DNA of 64,000 nucleotides from Streptomyces griseoruber (GTDB taxonomy: Bacteria > Actinomycetota > Actinomycetes > Streptomycetales > Streptomycetaceae): NCBI RefSeq assembly GCF_001514205.1, contig NZ_KQ948770.1:234032-298031 (forward strand). The letters are read 5' to 3'. Shown here one piece after another: positions 50,193-58,549 of this stretch. Made by a program: the position numbers and the translations under genes. Positions within the stretch are counted from its first letter, which is position 1; each line of letters begins with the position of its first letter. The notes under the pieces were generated by a model. It was given only the letters and a program-made list of their open reading frames with translations. It did no database searches and had not been told where the DNA came from.

Positions 50193-50990
50193 GTGACGAC
50201 CCCCGAAGCTGAGCAGTCGCGGCCCGAGGAGCGGCTGGAGCAGGCCGTGCGGGCCGCCGAGCAGGCGTTGATCGAGTTCGAGATCGCGGTGGAGACCTTC
50301 CGCGTCGAGGTCGAGAACTTCTCGCGGCTCCACCACCAGAAACTCGGCCCCATGTACACCCGGCTCGACGAACTGGACGCACAGATCGCCGAGGCGAGGG
50401 CGGCCCGCACCGGCGACCCCGAGGACCTGCGCCAGGCGCAGGAGGCGCGGGCCCGGGTGCTGCCCATGCCGGGGGTCGAGGAGCTGTTCCACGGCTGGAT
50501 GGACGGCAACGGACTCTTCCCCGAGGCCGTGGCGATGCTCACGGAACAGCCGGTACGGCCCCCGGAGCGGGTGCGGCCCAGCGAGGAGGCCCGCAAGCTC
50601 TATCGCGAGCTGGCCCGCAAGGCCCACCCCGACCTGGCTCAGCAGGACGCGGAGCGGGCCCGGCGCGAGGAGTTCATCACCCGCGTCAACGCCGCCTACG
50701 CCCGCGGTGACGAGGCCGCGCTGCGCGAGCTGGCCGAGGAGTGGGCCGCCGGCCCGCCCCCCGCCGAGCGCCGCCCGACGCCCAGCGAGGAGCTCTACGC
50801 CCGTCTGGAGTGGCTCGCCGAACGCAAGGAGCTGCTCACGCTGGTCGCCCGCAATCTGGAGGACAGCGCCATCGGCTCCATGCTGAAGATGGCCCCGGAC
50901 GACCCCGACCGCCTGCTGGACGAGATCGCCGAGCAGCTGCTCGCGGACGTCGCCAAGAAGGAGGCGGAGCTCGCGGAGCTGGTGGGGTAG
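50193..50990 (+). CDS. J-domain-like helical protein
   Basis: A 265-aa, largely helical protein. Residues about 5-95 form a coiled-coil-like region (ERLEQAVRAAEQALIEFEIA). A J-domain-like segment lies at about 125-175 (ARKLYRELARKAHPDLAQQD) with the HPD tripeptide, followed by FITRVNAAYARGDEAAL. This suggests an Hsp70 (DnaK) co-chaperone, though the C-terminus (KKEAELAELVG) resembles other actinobacterial proteins of unknown role. GTG 50193 is used; the rhodanese gene follows after 41 bp. Confidence 0.7.
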   Translation: MTTPEAEQSRPEERLEQAVRAAEQALIEFEIAVETFRVEVENFSRLHHQKLGPMYTRLDELDAQIAEARAARTGDPEDLRQAQEARARVLPMPGVEELFHGWMDGNGLFPEAVAMLTEQPVRPPERVRPSEEARKLYRELARKAHPDLAQQDAERARREEFITRVNAAYARGDEAALRELAEEWAAGPPPAERRPTPSEELYARLEWLAERKELLTLVARNLEDSAIGSMLKMAPDDPDRLLDEIAEQLLADVAKKEAELAELVG

Positions 50991-51031
50991 CTGGGGCAGC
51001 CGGTCCTGTCACGTCCGGTAGCGTCGGGGGC

Positions 51032-51379
51032 ATGAGTTTTGGAGCTGGGGTGCCCACGGTCGAGGTCGGAGAGGTCGCGGACGGCGACTTCCTGCTGGAC
51101 GTCCGTGAGGACGACGAGTGGCAGGCGGGTCACGCCGAAGGCGCGCTGCACATTCCCATCAGTGAGTTCGTCGCCCGCTACGGTGAGCTGACCGAGGCGG
51201 CCCCGCAGGACGGACGCGTCCATGTGATCTGCCGCTCCGGCGGCCGCTCGGCCCAGGTCACGATGTACCTCGTCCAGCAGGGCATCGACGCGGTGAACGT
51301 CGACGGCGGCATGCAGTTCTGGCAGGCCCTGGGCCGTCCCGTGGTGACGGACGAGGGACGGCCGGGGGCCGTTCTGTAG
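51032..51379 (+). CDS. Single-domain rhodanese (sulfurtransferase)
   Basis: A 115-aa rhodanese-homology domain. FLLDVREDDEWQAGHAEGA and HIPISEF are the substrate-side motifs. Cys67 in the active-site loop CRSGGRS is the persulfide-carrying residue. Small rhodaneses transfer sulfane sulfur to thiols or cyanide; the physiological acceptor is unknown. ATG 51032 fits the domain boundary; the long frame starting at 50741 is a shadow of the preceding gene. Confidence 0.9.
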   Translation: MSFGAGVPTVEVGEVADGDFLLDVREDDEWQAGHAEGALHIPISEFVARYGELTEAAPQDGRVHVICRSGGRSAQVTMYLVQQGIDAVNVDGGMQFWQALGRPVVTDEGRPGAVL

Positions 51380-51411
51380 CGCCTCCGCGGCGCCCTTCAG
51401 CCGGACGCCCC

Positions 51412-52581
51412 TCAGCCGACGAGAGGATGGGCGGCCAGCAGGTCGCCCAGGGCCTCCTCGTGCGCCGCCGCCGGTCCGAGCGACAGCTCCAGATGCTTCG
51501 CCCAGGCGTGGTAGCGGTGCAGCGGGTAGTCGACGTCGGCACCGAACCCGCCGTGCAGATGCTGTGCCGTCTGCACGATCCGGCGTACCCCTTCCGAGGC
51601 CCAGATCTTGGCCACGGCGACGTCGCCGGAGGCGGGCAGCGCGCCCGGCGCCCCGGAGGCGATCCGCCAGGCGGCCTGCCACAGGGTGACCTCCATGGCG
51701 CGCAGATCGATGTAGCGGTCGGCGGCCTGCACGGCGACGGCCTGGAAGGTGGCGATCGGGTGCCCGAACTGCTCGCGCTTGCTCGCGTAGTCACCGGTCA
51801 TCCCGAGGACCCGGTCCCCCAGACCGAGCGCCAGCGCACAGGTTCCGGTGGCCAGCAGCTGCCGCAGCCACTCCGCGGCACCCTCGGCGGTGAGGACGTA
51901 CCGGGCCGGGATCCGCGCCGACTCCAGCCGCAGTTCGCCGAGCCGCTCCCCGGTGGTGGAGATCTGCTCGGCGAGGACGACCCCCTCCTGCTCCCGGGCG
52001 ACCACGGCGAGGACGCTGCGGTCGTCGCCGGTGCGCGCCGGCACGAGGACGTAGTCGGCGTCATGGGCCCAGGGCACCGCCGTCTGGACCCCGTCCAGGA
52101 GCCAGTCGCCCTCGCCGCCCTGGCCGCGCGCGCCGCCGTCGCCGTCCCGTCGGGCGGTCACCGCGAGTTCGGCCGCGTCGTGCCCGGTGCGGCCGTGCGA
52201 GGCGACCGTCAGCACGGCCCCGCCCCGCCCGGCCCGCGCGAGCAGCTCGGCCTTCAACTCCGGCCCGCCGTAGGCCTGTACGGCCGCGGCGGCCGCGGTG
52301 TTCTCCAGCAGCGGCACCCGCGCCAGCACCTTCCCGGCCTCCCGCAGCACCAGGCACAGCGCCACGGCGTCCAGTCCGGCCCCGCCGTACTCCTCGTCGA
52401 GCAGCAGGCTCAGCAGGTCCGCCGAGGCGAGCCTGCCCCACAGCGCCCGGTCGAAGTCGTCCGCCACCGGGCGACCCTGGGTGAGCGCGGGGCTCGGCAC
52501 GGCGTCGGGCGCGACCCCGGCGAAGACCCCGCGGGCCGCCTCGGCCGCCGCCTGTTGCTCCTCGCTGAAGGTGAAGTCCAC
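51412..52581 (-). CDS. Acyl-CoA dehydrogenase
   Basis: A 389-aa flavoprotein of the acyl-CoA dehydrogenase family, catalysing alpha-beta dehydrogenation of an acyl-CoA. The N-terminal helical domain (MDFTFSEEQQAAAEAARGVF; EYGGAGLDAV) is followed by a middle beta domain and a C-terminal helical domain (GDRVLGMTGDYASKREQFG, QTAQHLHGGFGADVDYPLHRY). The substrate is unknown. Its promoter has two operator-like palindromes, one of KstR type, so a steroid- or acyl-chain-type substrate is plausible. It points away from the paa operon. Confidence 0.85.
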   Translation of the reverse strand: MDFTFSEEQQAAAEAARGVFAGVAPDAVPSPALTQGRPVADDFDRALWGRLASADLLSLLLDEEYGGAGLDAVALCLVLREAGKVLARVPLLENTAAAAAVQAYGGPELKAELLARAGRGGAVLTVASHGRTGHDAAELAVTARRDGDGGARGQGGEGDWLLDGVQTAVPWAHDADYVLVPARTGDDRSVLAVVAREQEGVVLAEQISTTGERLGELRLESARIPARYVLTAEGAAEWLRQLLATGTCALALGLGDRVLGMTGDYASKREQFGHPIATFQAVAVQAADRYIDLRAMEVTLWQAAWRIASGAPGALPASGDVAVAKIWASEGVRRIVQTAQHLHGGFGADVDYPLHRYHAWAKHLELSLGPAAAHEEALGDLLAAHPLVG

Positions 52582-52640
52582 GGCCTGTCCTCTCCGAGGG
52601 GTCGGCTGATCCGGCGGAACTCCGATGGCTGCGCCCGGAT

Positions 52641-52671
52641 CTGACGGTCCGTCAAGATAGAACAGGTTCTA
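52641..52671. promoter_or_regulatory. Double operator upstream of the acyl-CoA dehydrogenase gene
   Basis: CTGACGGTCCGTCA (52641-52654) matches the palindrome at 24656. Four bases on is TAGAACAGGTTCTA (52658-52671), with perfect TAGAAC/GTTCTA half-sites of the AACnnGTT form bound by KstR-type TetR regulators. They lie 60-90 bp upstream of the start, in the minus-strand promoter. Confidence 0.6.
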
Positions 52672-52730
52672 GAAGAAGGGAACGCCCGCGGCGGGGCCGC
52701 GCGTGGTCCGAAGCGGGCCCTCACCTCACC

Positions 52731-53807
52731 TCACCGGTCGAAGTCCACCTCCACCGCCTCCGTCACCGGATGCGACTGGCAGGCCAGCACATACCCGGCC
52801 TCCGTCTCCTCCGGCTCCAGCGCGAAGTTGCGGTCCATGCGCACCTCGCCGGAGACCAGGAAGGCCCGGCAGGTCCCGCACACCCCGCCCTTGCAGGCGT
52901 AGGGCGCGTCGGGCCGGTTGCGCAGCACCGTGTCCAGCACCGACTCCCCGTCCCGCACGGGCCAGCTGCCGCCCCGGCCGTCGAGCCGGGCCGTCACCGT
53001 GGCGTGCGCGGGCGCCGCCGCGCGGGTGGTGGGCGCCGCGTCGTCCACGTGGAAGATCTCCTCGTGGATCCGGGATCGGGCGACCCCCAGCTCGCGCAGG
53101 GTCCGCTCGGCGCCCTGCACCAGACCGAACGGCCCGCACAGGAACCAGCCCGCCACCTCCGCCACCGGCAGCAGCGCCGGCAGCAGCCCGGTCAGCCGCT
53201 CCCGGTCCAGCCGTCCGGACGGCAGCCCCGCCTGCTGCTCCTCCCGGGAGAGCACGGTGACCAGGTGCAGCCGCTCGGGATAGCGGTCCTTGAGGTCGGC
53301 GACCTCCTCCAGGAACATCGTCGACGCGGCCGTACGGTCGCCGCGTATCAGACAGAACCGGGCGTCGGGTTCGCGTGCCAGCAGGGTCGAGACGATCGAC
53401 AGCACGGGGGTGATGCCGCTGCCGCCGACGATCGCCGCGTACAGCCCGGGCGCCGGGTCGAGCGTGAACCGGCCCGCCGGGGTCATCACCTCCAGCTCGT
53501 CACCGACGCCGATCTCCTTCAGCGCGTACGTCGAGAAGGCGCCGCCGTCGACGAGCCGCACGCCCACCCGCAGGGTGCGCGGTCCCTCGCCGGCCGGGTC
53601 GGGGGCGGACGAGCAGATCGAGTACGTCCGCCGGATCTCGGTGCCGTCGGCGATGCGCCGCAGCGCGAGATGCTGGCCGGCCGCGTGCCGGTACTCCTCG
53701 CGCAGGGCCTCGGGGACGGCGAGGGTGAGGGCGACGGAGTCATCGGTGAGACGGTCCACCGCGGCCACCGGGAGCGGGTGGAAACGGGCCGTCACGGCTC
53801 GGGCCAT
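52731..53807 (-). CDS. paaE: Phenylacetyl-CoA epoxidase reductase subunit PaaE
   Basis: A 358-aa electron-transfer flavoprotein supplying reducing equivalents to the PaaABC di-iron monooxygenase. The FAD domain has RRTYSICSS, the NAD(P) domain GGSGITPVLSI and CGPFG. A C-terminal plant-type 2Fe-2S ferredoxin domain has CKGGVCGTC plus a distal Cys (VLACQSHP). ATG 53807 is preferred over GTG 53810, with AAGGAG upstream. It is the last gene of paaABCDE and overlaps the paaD stop by one base. Confidence 0.93.
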   Translation of the reverse strand: MARAVTARFHPLPVAAVDRLTDDSVALTLAVPEALREEYRHAAGQHLALRRIADGTEIRRTYSICSSAPDPAGEGPRTLRVGVRLVDGGAFSTYALKEIGVGDELEVMTPAGRFTLDPAPGLYAAIVGGSGITPVLSIVSTLLAREPDARFCLIRGDRTAASTMFLEEVADLKDRYPERLHLVTVLSREEQQAGLPSGRLDRERLTGLLPALLPVAEVAGWFLCGPFGLVQGAERTLRELGVARSRIHEEIFHVDDAAPTTRAAAPAHATVTARLDGRGGSWPVRDGESVLDTVLRNRPDAPYACKGGVCGTCRAFLVSGEVRMDRNFALEPEETEAGYVLACQSHPVTEAVEVDFDR

Positions 53808-54328
53808 CACAGCTCCTTGAAGTGGTCGAAGGGTTCACGGCAGGCCAGACAGCGGCGCAGCGCCTTGCAGGCGGTGGAGGAGAACCGGCTGAGCAGCTCG
53901 GTGTCCGCACAGCCGCAGTGCGGGCAGCGCACCGGGTCCTCGTCGAGCGTCCTGGTGGGGCCCAGGGCGAGCGCGACCGGGCCGGTCTCCCGTGTGGTCC
54001 GGGGCGGCGCTATGCCGAACTCCCGGAGCTTGCGGCGGCCTTCGTCCGTGATGTCGTCCGTCGACCAGGCCGGGGCCAGCACCGTGCGCACGGTGACGTC
54101 CTGGACGCCGCGCTCGCGCAGCGCCTGCCGGATGTCCGCGGCCATCGTCTCGATCGCCGGGCAGCCGGTGTACGTCGGGGTCAGCTCGACCTCGACCGCG
54201 CCCGCGTCCTGGACGCGCACGCCCCGCACCACCCCCAGCTCGCTCAGCGTCAGCACCGGCAGCTCCGGGTCCGGCACCGAACCGGCCAGCGCGAGCAGCT
54301 CCGCCTCCAGGGCGGTGGCCGTCACCAT
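53807..54328 (-). CDS. paaD: PaaD, iron-sulfur maturation factor for phenylacetyl-CoA epoxidase
   Basis: A 173-aa protein. The N-terminal MIP18/DUF59-like domain (about 1-100; VPDPELPVLTLSELGVVRGV and TYTGCPAIETMAADI with the conserved Cys) is followed by a C-terminal zinc-ribbon: CPHCGCADT and CLACREPFDHF. PaaD is needed for Fe-S assembly of the PaaE reductase. ATG 54328 overlaps the end of paaC by 7 bp. Confidence 0.92.
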   Translation of the reverse strand: MVTATALEAELLALAGSVPDPELPVLTLSELGVVRGVRVQDAGAVEVELTPTYTGCPAIETMAADIRQALRERGVQDVTVRTVLAPAWSTDDITDEGRRKLREFGIAPPRTTRETGPVALALGPTRTLDEDPVRCPHCGCADTELLSRFSSTACKALRRCLACREPFDHFKEL

Positions 54329-55041
54329 GACGCCCCCGGGTGGCTGCGGTGCAGATGTTGCATCTCGGCGAGCATCCGGCCGAACGGCTCGGTGTGCAGA
54401 CCCTGCCGGCCCGCGCCGGCCGTCCAGGCGCCCGACTGCGCTCCCTCGGGGACCGGGAGGCCGGCCCGCCGCAGCACCGCGCCGACCGCCTCCAGCCAGC
54501 CCGTCCGCAGCGCCCCGAGGTCCGTGCCGAGGCCCTCCACGGGCTGGAACATCTCTCCGGTGAACCGCCACAGCGCGGTGCACGCCGTCCGCATCCGCTG
54601 ATGGCTGAGGTCGGTGCCGTCGCCGAGCCGCAGGGTCCACTGCTCGGCGTGATCGCGGTGGTAGGCGGTCTCCTTGACGGCCTTGGCGGCGAGTGCGGCG
54701 AACGGACCGTCACCGGCGGCCAGTTCGGCGTACAGCAGGTGCTGGTACGTGGAGAAGTACAGCTGGCGGGCGATGGTGTGGGCGAAGTCGCCGTTCGGCT
54801 GCTCGACGAGCTGGAGGTTGCTGAAGGCGCGTTCCTCCCGCAGATAGGCGAGTTCGTCCTCGTCACCGGCCATCGACAGCAGGACGCGGGCCTGGCCCAG
54901 CAGATCGAGGGCGATGTTGGCGAGGGCGACCTCCTCCTCCAGGACGGGCGCGTGGCCCATCCACTCGCCGAGGCGGTGGGAGAGCACCAGGGCGTCGTCG
55001 CCGAGGGCGAGGGCGGCGGTCACCGGGACGGTGGCGGTCAC
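54322..55041 (-). CDS. paaC: Phenylacetyl-CoA epoxidase structural subunit PaaC
   Basis: A 239-aa ferritin-like helical protein that pairs with PaaA in the epoxidase but lacks a full di-iron site. Family segments are LSHRLGEWMGHAPVLEEEVA, NIALDLLGQAR and KAVKETAYHRDHAEQW. It overlaps both paaB (4 bp) and paaD (7 bp), so the operon is tightly coupled. Confidence 0.93.
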   Translation of the reverse strand: MTATVPVTAALALGDDALVLSHRLGEWMGHAPVLEEEVALANIALDLLGQARVLLSMAGDEDELAYLREERAFSNLQLVEQPNGDFAHTIARQLYFSTYQHLLYAELAAGDGPFAALAAKAVKETAYHRDHAEQWTLRLGDGTDLSHQRMRTACTALWRFTGEMFQPVEGLGTDLGALRTGWLEAVGAVLRRAGLPVPEGAQSGAWTAGAGRQGLHTEPFGRMLAEMQHLHRSHPGASW

Positions 55042-55325
55042 AGGTGCTGCACCCCCTCAGGGATCTCGTAGAAGGTCGGATGCCGGTAGGGCTTGTCGGC
55101 GGACGGCTCGAAGAACGGGTCCTTCTCGTCCGGCGAGGAGGCGGTGACCGCCGAGGACGGCACGACCCAGATGGAGACGCCCTCGCCGCGCCGCGTGTAC
55201 AGATCGCGGGCGTTGCGCAGCGCGAACTCCGCGTCCGGTGCGTGCAGGCTGCCGGCGTGGGTGTGGGAGAGGCCGCGCCGGGAGCGCACGAAGACCTCCC
55301 ACAGCGGCCAGTCGGTGTTCGTCAT
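55038..55325 (-). CDS. paaB: Phenylacetyl-CoA epoxidase bridging subunit PaaB
   Basis: A 95-aa protein beginning MTNTDWPLWEVFVRSRRG, with SHTHAGSLHAPDAEFALRNA as the family core. PaaB bridges PaaAC heterodimers in the epoxidase complex. ATG 55325 overlaps the paaA stop; the frame upstream to 55421 is a shadow. Confidence 0.93.
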   Translation of the reverse strand: MTNTDWPLWEVFVRSRRGLSHTHAGSLHAPDAEFALRNARDLYTRRGEGVSIWVVPSSAVTASSPDEKDPFFEPSADKPYRHPTFYEIPEGVQHL

Positions 55326-56326
55326 GCCTGTCCCACTTCCTTTTCTGTCCTTCCGCCGGTGTGCGCGGCCGCCGTGCCGCTGTGCTTGGCCGCGTGGGCG
55401 GCGGCGGCCTCCCTGACCCACGCGCCCTCGTCATGGGCCCGCCTGCGCTGGGTGATCCGCTCTTCGTTGCACGGCCCGTTGCCCTTGATGACCTCCTTGA
55501 ACTCCGTCCAGTCGATCGGGCCGAAGTCGTGGTGCCCCCGTTCCTCGTTCCACCGGAGGTCCGGGTCGGGCAGGGTGAGGCCGAGGGACTTTGCCTGCGG
55601 GACGCAGATGTCGACGAAGCGCTGGCGCAGCTCGTCGTTGGAGTGCCGCTTGATCTTCCAGGCCGTGGACTGCGCGGAGTGCGCGGACTCGTCGTCGGGC
55701 GGGCCGAACATCATCAGTGAGGGCCACCACCAGCGGTCCACCGCGTCCTGCGCCATCGCGTGCTGCCCGGGGGTGCCGCGGCTGAGGGCCAGCAGCAGTT
55801 CGTACCCCTGGCGCTGGTGGAAGGACTCCTCCTTGCAGACGCGGACCATCGCGCGGGCGTACGGCCCGTAGGAGCAGCGGCACAGGGGGACCTGGTTGGT
55901 GATCGCGGCGCCGTCCACGAGCCAGCCGATCGCGCCGACGTCCGCCCAGGTCAGCGTGGGGTAGTTGAAGATCGAGGAGTACTTCTGGCGGCCGGAGTGG
56001 AGCTTGTCGAGGAGCTCGTCGCGGCCGACGCCGAGCGTTTCGGCGGCGCTGTAGAGGTAGAGCCCGTGGCCGGCCTCGTCCTGGACCTTGGCCATCAGGA
56101 TGGCCTTGCGGCGCAGGGAGGGCGCGCGGGTGATCCAGTTGGCCTCGGGCTGCATTCCGATGATCTCGGAGTGGGCGTGCTGGGCGATCTGCCGCACCAG
56201 CGTCGCGCGGTAGGCATCGGGCATCCAGTCGCGGGGCTCGATGCGCTCGTCGGCGGCGACGGCGGCGTCGAAAGTGCGCTGGTACGCCTCGTCGTCGGCC
56301 GTGCGGGGCGCGGTAGCTGTCGCCAT
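55322..56326 (-). CDS. paaA: Phenylacetyl-CoA epoxidase catalytic subunit PaaA
   Basis: A 334-aa di-iron oxygenase subunit converting phenylacetyl-CoA to the ring-1,2-epoxide. The iron-binding ferritin-like motifs include RQIAQHAHSEIIGMQPE, KVQDEAGHGLYLY (ExxH) and CKEESFHQRQGYEL (ExxH). The C-terminal Ala/His-rich tail (AAAAHAAKHSG) varies. It is the first gene of the operon; a TetR-type operator lies about 60 bp upstream. Confidence 0.95.
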   Translation of the reverse strand: MATATAPRTADDEAYQRTFDAAVAADERIEPRDWMPDAYRATLVRQIAQHAHSEIIGMQPEANWITRAPSLRRKAILMAKVQDEAGHGLYLYSAAETLGVGRDELLDKLHSGRQKYSSIFNYPTLTWADVGAIGWLVDGAAITNQVPLCRCSYGPYARAMVRVCKEESFHQRQGYELLLALSRGTPGQHAMAQDAVDRWWWPSLMMFGPPDDESAHSAQSTAWKIKRHSNDELRQRFVDICVPQAKSLGLTLPDPDLRWNEERGHHDFGPIDWTEFKEVIKGNGPCNEERITQRRRAHDEGAWVREAAAAHAAKHSGTAAAHTGGRTEKEVGQA

Positions 56327-56382
56327 GAGGTCCCCCTCTTTCTTCCCGGCTGTCCTCCGGGCTGTCGTCCCGGACCGTTCCC

Positions 56383-56398
56383 GACCGATCGTTCGGTC
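56383..56398. promoter_or_regulatory. PaaR-type operator upstream of paaA
   Basis: GACCGATCGTTCGGTC has perfect GACCGA/TCGGTC half-sites. Fifteen bases recur in inverse orientation at 61082-61096, upstream of the PaaH-like gene. The ACCGnnCGnnCGGT form resembles the operator known for the TetR regulator PaaR of Corynebacterium. Confidence 0.7.
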
Positions 56399-56442
56399 TG
56401 TGCGATTCCATGGTGGGACGGCCGTCGTAAGGTGTCAACCGC

Positions 56443-56451
56443 TGTGGATAA
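56443..56451 (-). promoter_or_regulatory. Perfect consensus DnaA box in the paaA/DUF5819 divergon
   Basis: TGTGGATAA, i.e. TTATCCACA on the minus strand, isolated about 53 kb from oriC and 110 bp before the DUF5819 gene. Confidence 0.5.
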
Positions 56452-56558
56452 CCTGCGGGCGGGGAGGGGCTGCGCCGAGCGGGTGGGGCTGAGTACCGTT
56501 CGCGATTGCGCGACGCAGCAGGCACGGGAAGTCGACCGGGATCGGGGAACGGGGCGGA

Positions 56559-57341
56559 ATGGACGCGTACGACAAAGGGCCTGACGCCGCACGGGGGCGG
56601 GCGGCGGCCGAGGAACCGGAGGCGGAGACTCCGCAGGCGCCCGCGGCGCCCCCCGGTGCCCCGCCCCCGGACGACCCGCCGCCCCCCGAACCCCGTACCG
56701 GTGTGGCCGCGCTGTCGCCCCGCTACCAGATAGCCGCCGCGCTGGCGCTCGCCGTCGTCGCCGTCGCCGTCTGCGTGCACCTGGGAATGGTGTTCCTGCA
56801 CGTCGCGCCGTCGAACACGGTGACGAAGACGCACGGCAAGGCGATAGACGACTGGATCTACCCGGAGTTCGAACAGAACTGGAAGCTGTTCGCGCCGAAC
56901 CCGTTGCAGCAGAACATCGCGGTCCAGGTCCGCGCCGAGATCAGCACCGCCGACGGCCGCTCGCGCACCACCGGCTGGTACGACCTGTCCGCGCAGGACG
57001 GCCGGGACATCGACCGCAACATCGTGCCGAGCCACACCCAGCAGAACGAGCTGCGCCGCGCCTGGGACTTCTTCACCGCCACCCACGGCTCCGACAACCG
57101 CCCCGTCGGGCTGCGCGGCGACCTCTCCGAGACCTATCTGCGCCGGATCGTCGAGCTGCGCCTGGAGCGCGGCGGAGCTGTCGGCGCGGACGGCGGGCTC
57201 GAGCGGGTCCAGGTCCGCTCCCGGACCGTCAACGTGACCCCGCCGAAGTGGAGCACGGAGAAGGTGTCGTCGGCGCCGGTGTACCGGGTGCTGCCCTGGT
57301 GGACGGTGCCGGCCGCCGAGGCCCGGGGAGGTGTGTCGTGA
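56559..57341 (+). CDS. DUF5819 family membrane-anchored protein
   Basis: A 260-aa protein. A disordered acidic/Pro-rich N-terminus (1-55), a TM helix (about 62-86, AAALALAVVAVAVCVHLGMVF) and a conserved domain (about 90-235) with WIYPEFEQNWKLFAPNPLQQN, GWYDLSAQDGRDID and RRIVELRLE. DUF5819 proteins are regularly encoded with HTTM proteins, as here: the stop overlaps the GTG of the next gene. Function unknown. ATG 56559 follows GGGGCGGA. Confidence 0.8.
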   Translation: MDAYDKGPDAARGRAAAEEPEAETPQAPAAPPGAPPPDDPPPPEPRTGVAALSPRYQIAAALALAVVAVAVCVHLGMVFLHVAPSNTVTKTHGKAIDDWIYPEFEQNWKLFAPNPLQQNIAVQVRAEISTADGRSRTTGWYDLSAQDGRDIDRNIVPSHTQQNELRRAWDFFTATHGSDNRPVGLRGDLSETYLRRIVELRLERGGAVGADGGLERVQVRSRTVNVTPPKWSTEKVSSAPVYRVLPWWTVPAAEARGGVS

Positions 57342-58549
57342 ACCGCTTCACCCTGACGGTGTCCGCCGCCATCGCGCGCGTGACCGAGTCCGCGCACGGC
57401 CCGTACCAGAGCGCCGTGATCCGGATCGGCTTCAGCGCGACCTGGCTGATGTTCCTGCTGCGCGAGCTGCCCCACCGCGCGGAGCTCTACGGCCCCGACA
57501 GCCCCTGGAGCTGGATCCTGGCCCGGCAGCTGATCGACACCAACGGCGCGTTCACGGCCCTGATGTGGTCGGACGGACGGGTCTGGTTCGAGCTGGTGTA
57601 TGCCCTCGCCGTCCTCGCGAGCGCCCTGCTCCTGGTGGGCTGGCGCACCCGCACGATGTCGGTGCTGTTCATGGTCGGCGTGCTCTCGCTGCAGAACCGC
57701 AGCGTCTTCATGGGCGACGGCGGCGACAACGTCCTGCACCTGATGTCGATCTACCTGGTGTTCACCCGCTGCGGCCGGGTGTGGTCGCTGGACTCCCGCC
57801 GGGCGCGCCGCGCCGAGGCGGCACGCGCGCGGGGGGAGCGGGTCACCGACCGGGTGGGGCCCGCCCTGTGGCTCGTCCTCGGGGCCGTGCTGATCACCGT
57901 GACGGCGACGGGCGGCTTCCACAGCCAGTGGACGATTCCCGCGCTCCTGTGGGCGGCCTGGGCCGCGCAGGCCCTGTGGTGGCTCGTCGGGCGCCGCACC
58001 GGGTCGGCGGAGCCCCGGATCCTGCTCGACGTGATCGGCAACATCCTGCACAACAGCGCCCTGGTCGTGATCATGGCCGAGGCCTGTCTGATCTACGCGA
58101 CGGCCGGCTGGTACAAGATCCAGGGCTCGCGCTGGCAGGACGGCACCGCCGTCTACTACCCCCTGCACCTGGACTACTTCTCGCCCTGGCCCGCGCTCGG
58201 CGGCCTGCTGTCGAGCAGCGGCACCATGGTGATGCTGGTGACGTACGGCACGGTCGTCGTGCAGGTCGCCTTCCCGTTCACGCTGTTCAACCGCCGGGTG
58301 AAGAACGTGCTGCTGGCGGTGATGATGACCGAGCACGCCGCGATCGCCGTCATTCTCGGCCTGCCGTTCTTCTCGCTGGCGATGATCGCGGCGGACGCGG
58401 TCTTCCTGCCGACGCCCTTCCTGCACCGGCTCGGCGCCTGGACGCTGCGCGCGCGGGAGCTGGTGTTCTCGCGCGACGGCCGTGCGCCGGTGCCACAGCA
58501 GCGCGCTCCGGAGAACTCCGAGGCCACCCACGTAGGCTCCCGGACATGA
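57338..58549 (+). CDS. HTTM-domain membrane protein (gamma-carboxylase-like)
   Basis: A 403-aa polytopic protein. The HTTM (horizontally transferred transmembrane) domain spans about 20-380 with about 8-10 helices. Segments include SAVIRIGFSATWLMFLLREL, MGDGGDNVLHLMSIYLVF and YATAGWYKIQGSRWQDGTAV, related to the membrane part of vitamin K-dependent gamma-carboxylase. Whether it has carboxylase activity is unknown. It is coupled to DUF5819 (GTGA overlap) and to the methylase after it (ATGA overlap). Confidence 0.85.
   Translation: MNRFTLTVSAAIARVTESAHGPYQSAVIRIGFSATWLMFLLRELPHRAELYGPDSPWSWILARQLIDTNGAFTALMWSDGRVWFELVYALAVLASALLLVGWRTRTMSVLFMVGVLSLQNRSVFMGDGGDNVLHLMSIYLVFTRCGRVWSLDSRRARRAEAARARGERVTDRVGPALWLVLGAVLITVTATGGFHSQWTIPALLWAAWAAQALWWLVGRRTGSAEPRILLDVIGNILHNSALVVIMAEACLIYATAGWYKIQGSRWQDGTAVYYPLHLDYFSPWPALGGLLSSSGTMVMLVTYGTVVVQVAFPFTLFNRRVKNVLLAVMMTEHAAIAVILGLPFFSLAMIAADAVFLPTPFLHRLGAWTLRARELVFSRDGRAPVPQQRAPENSEATHVGSRT

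Noticed and set aside
53041..53056. CCACGTGGAAG resembling parS within paaE
   Set aside because: It matches the parS palindrome at too few positions (several mismatches) and lies in coding DNA.
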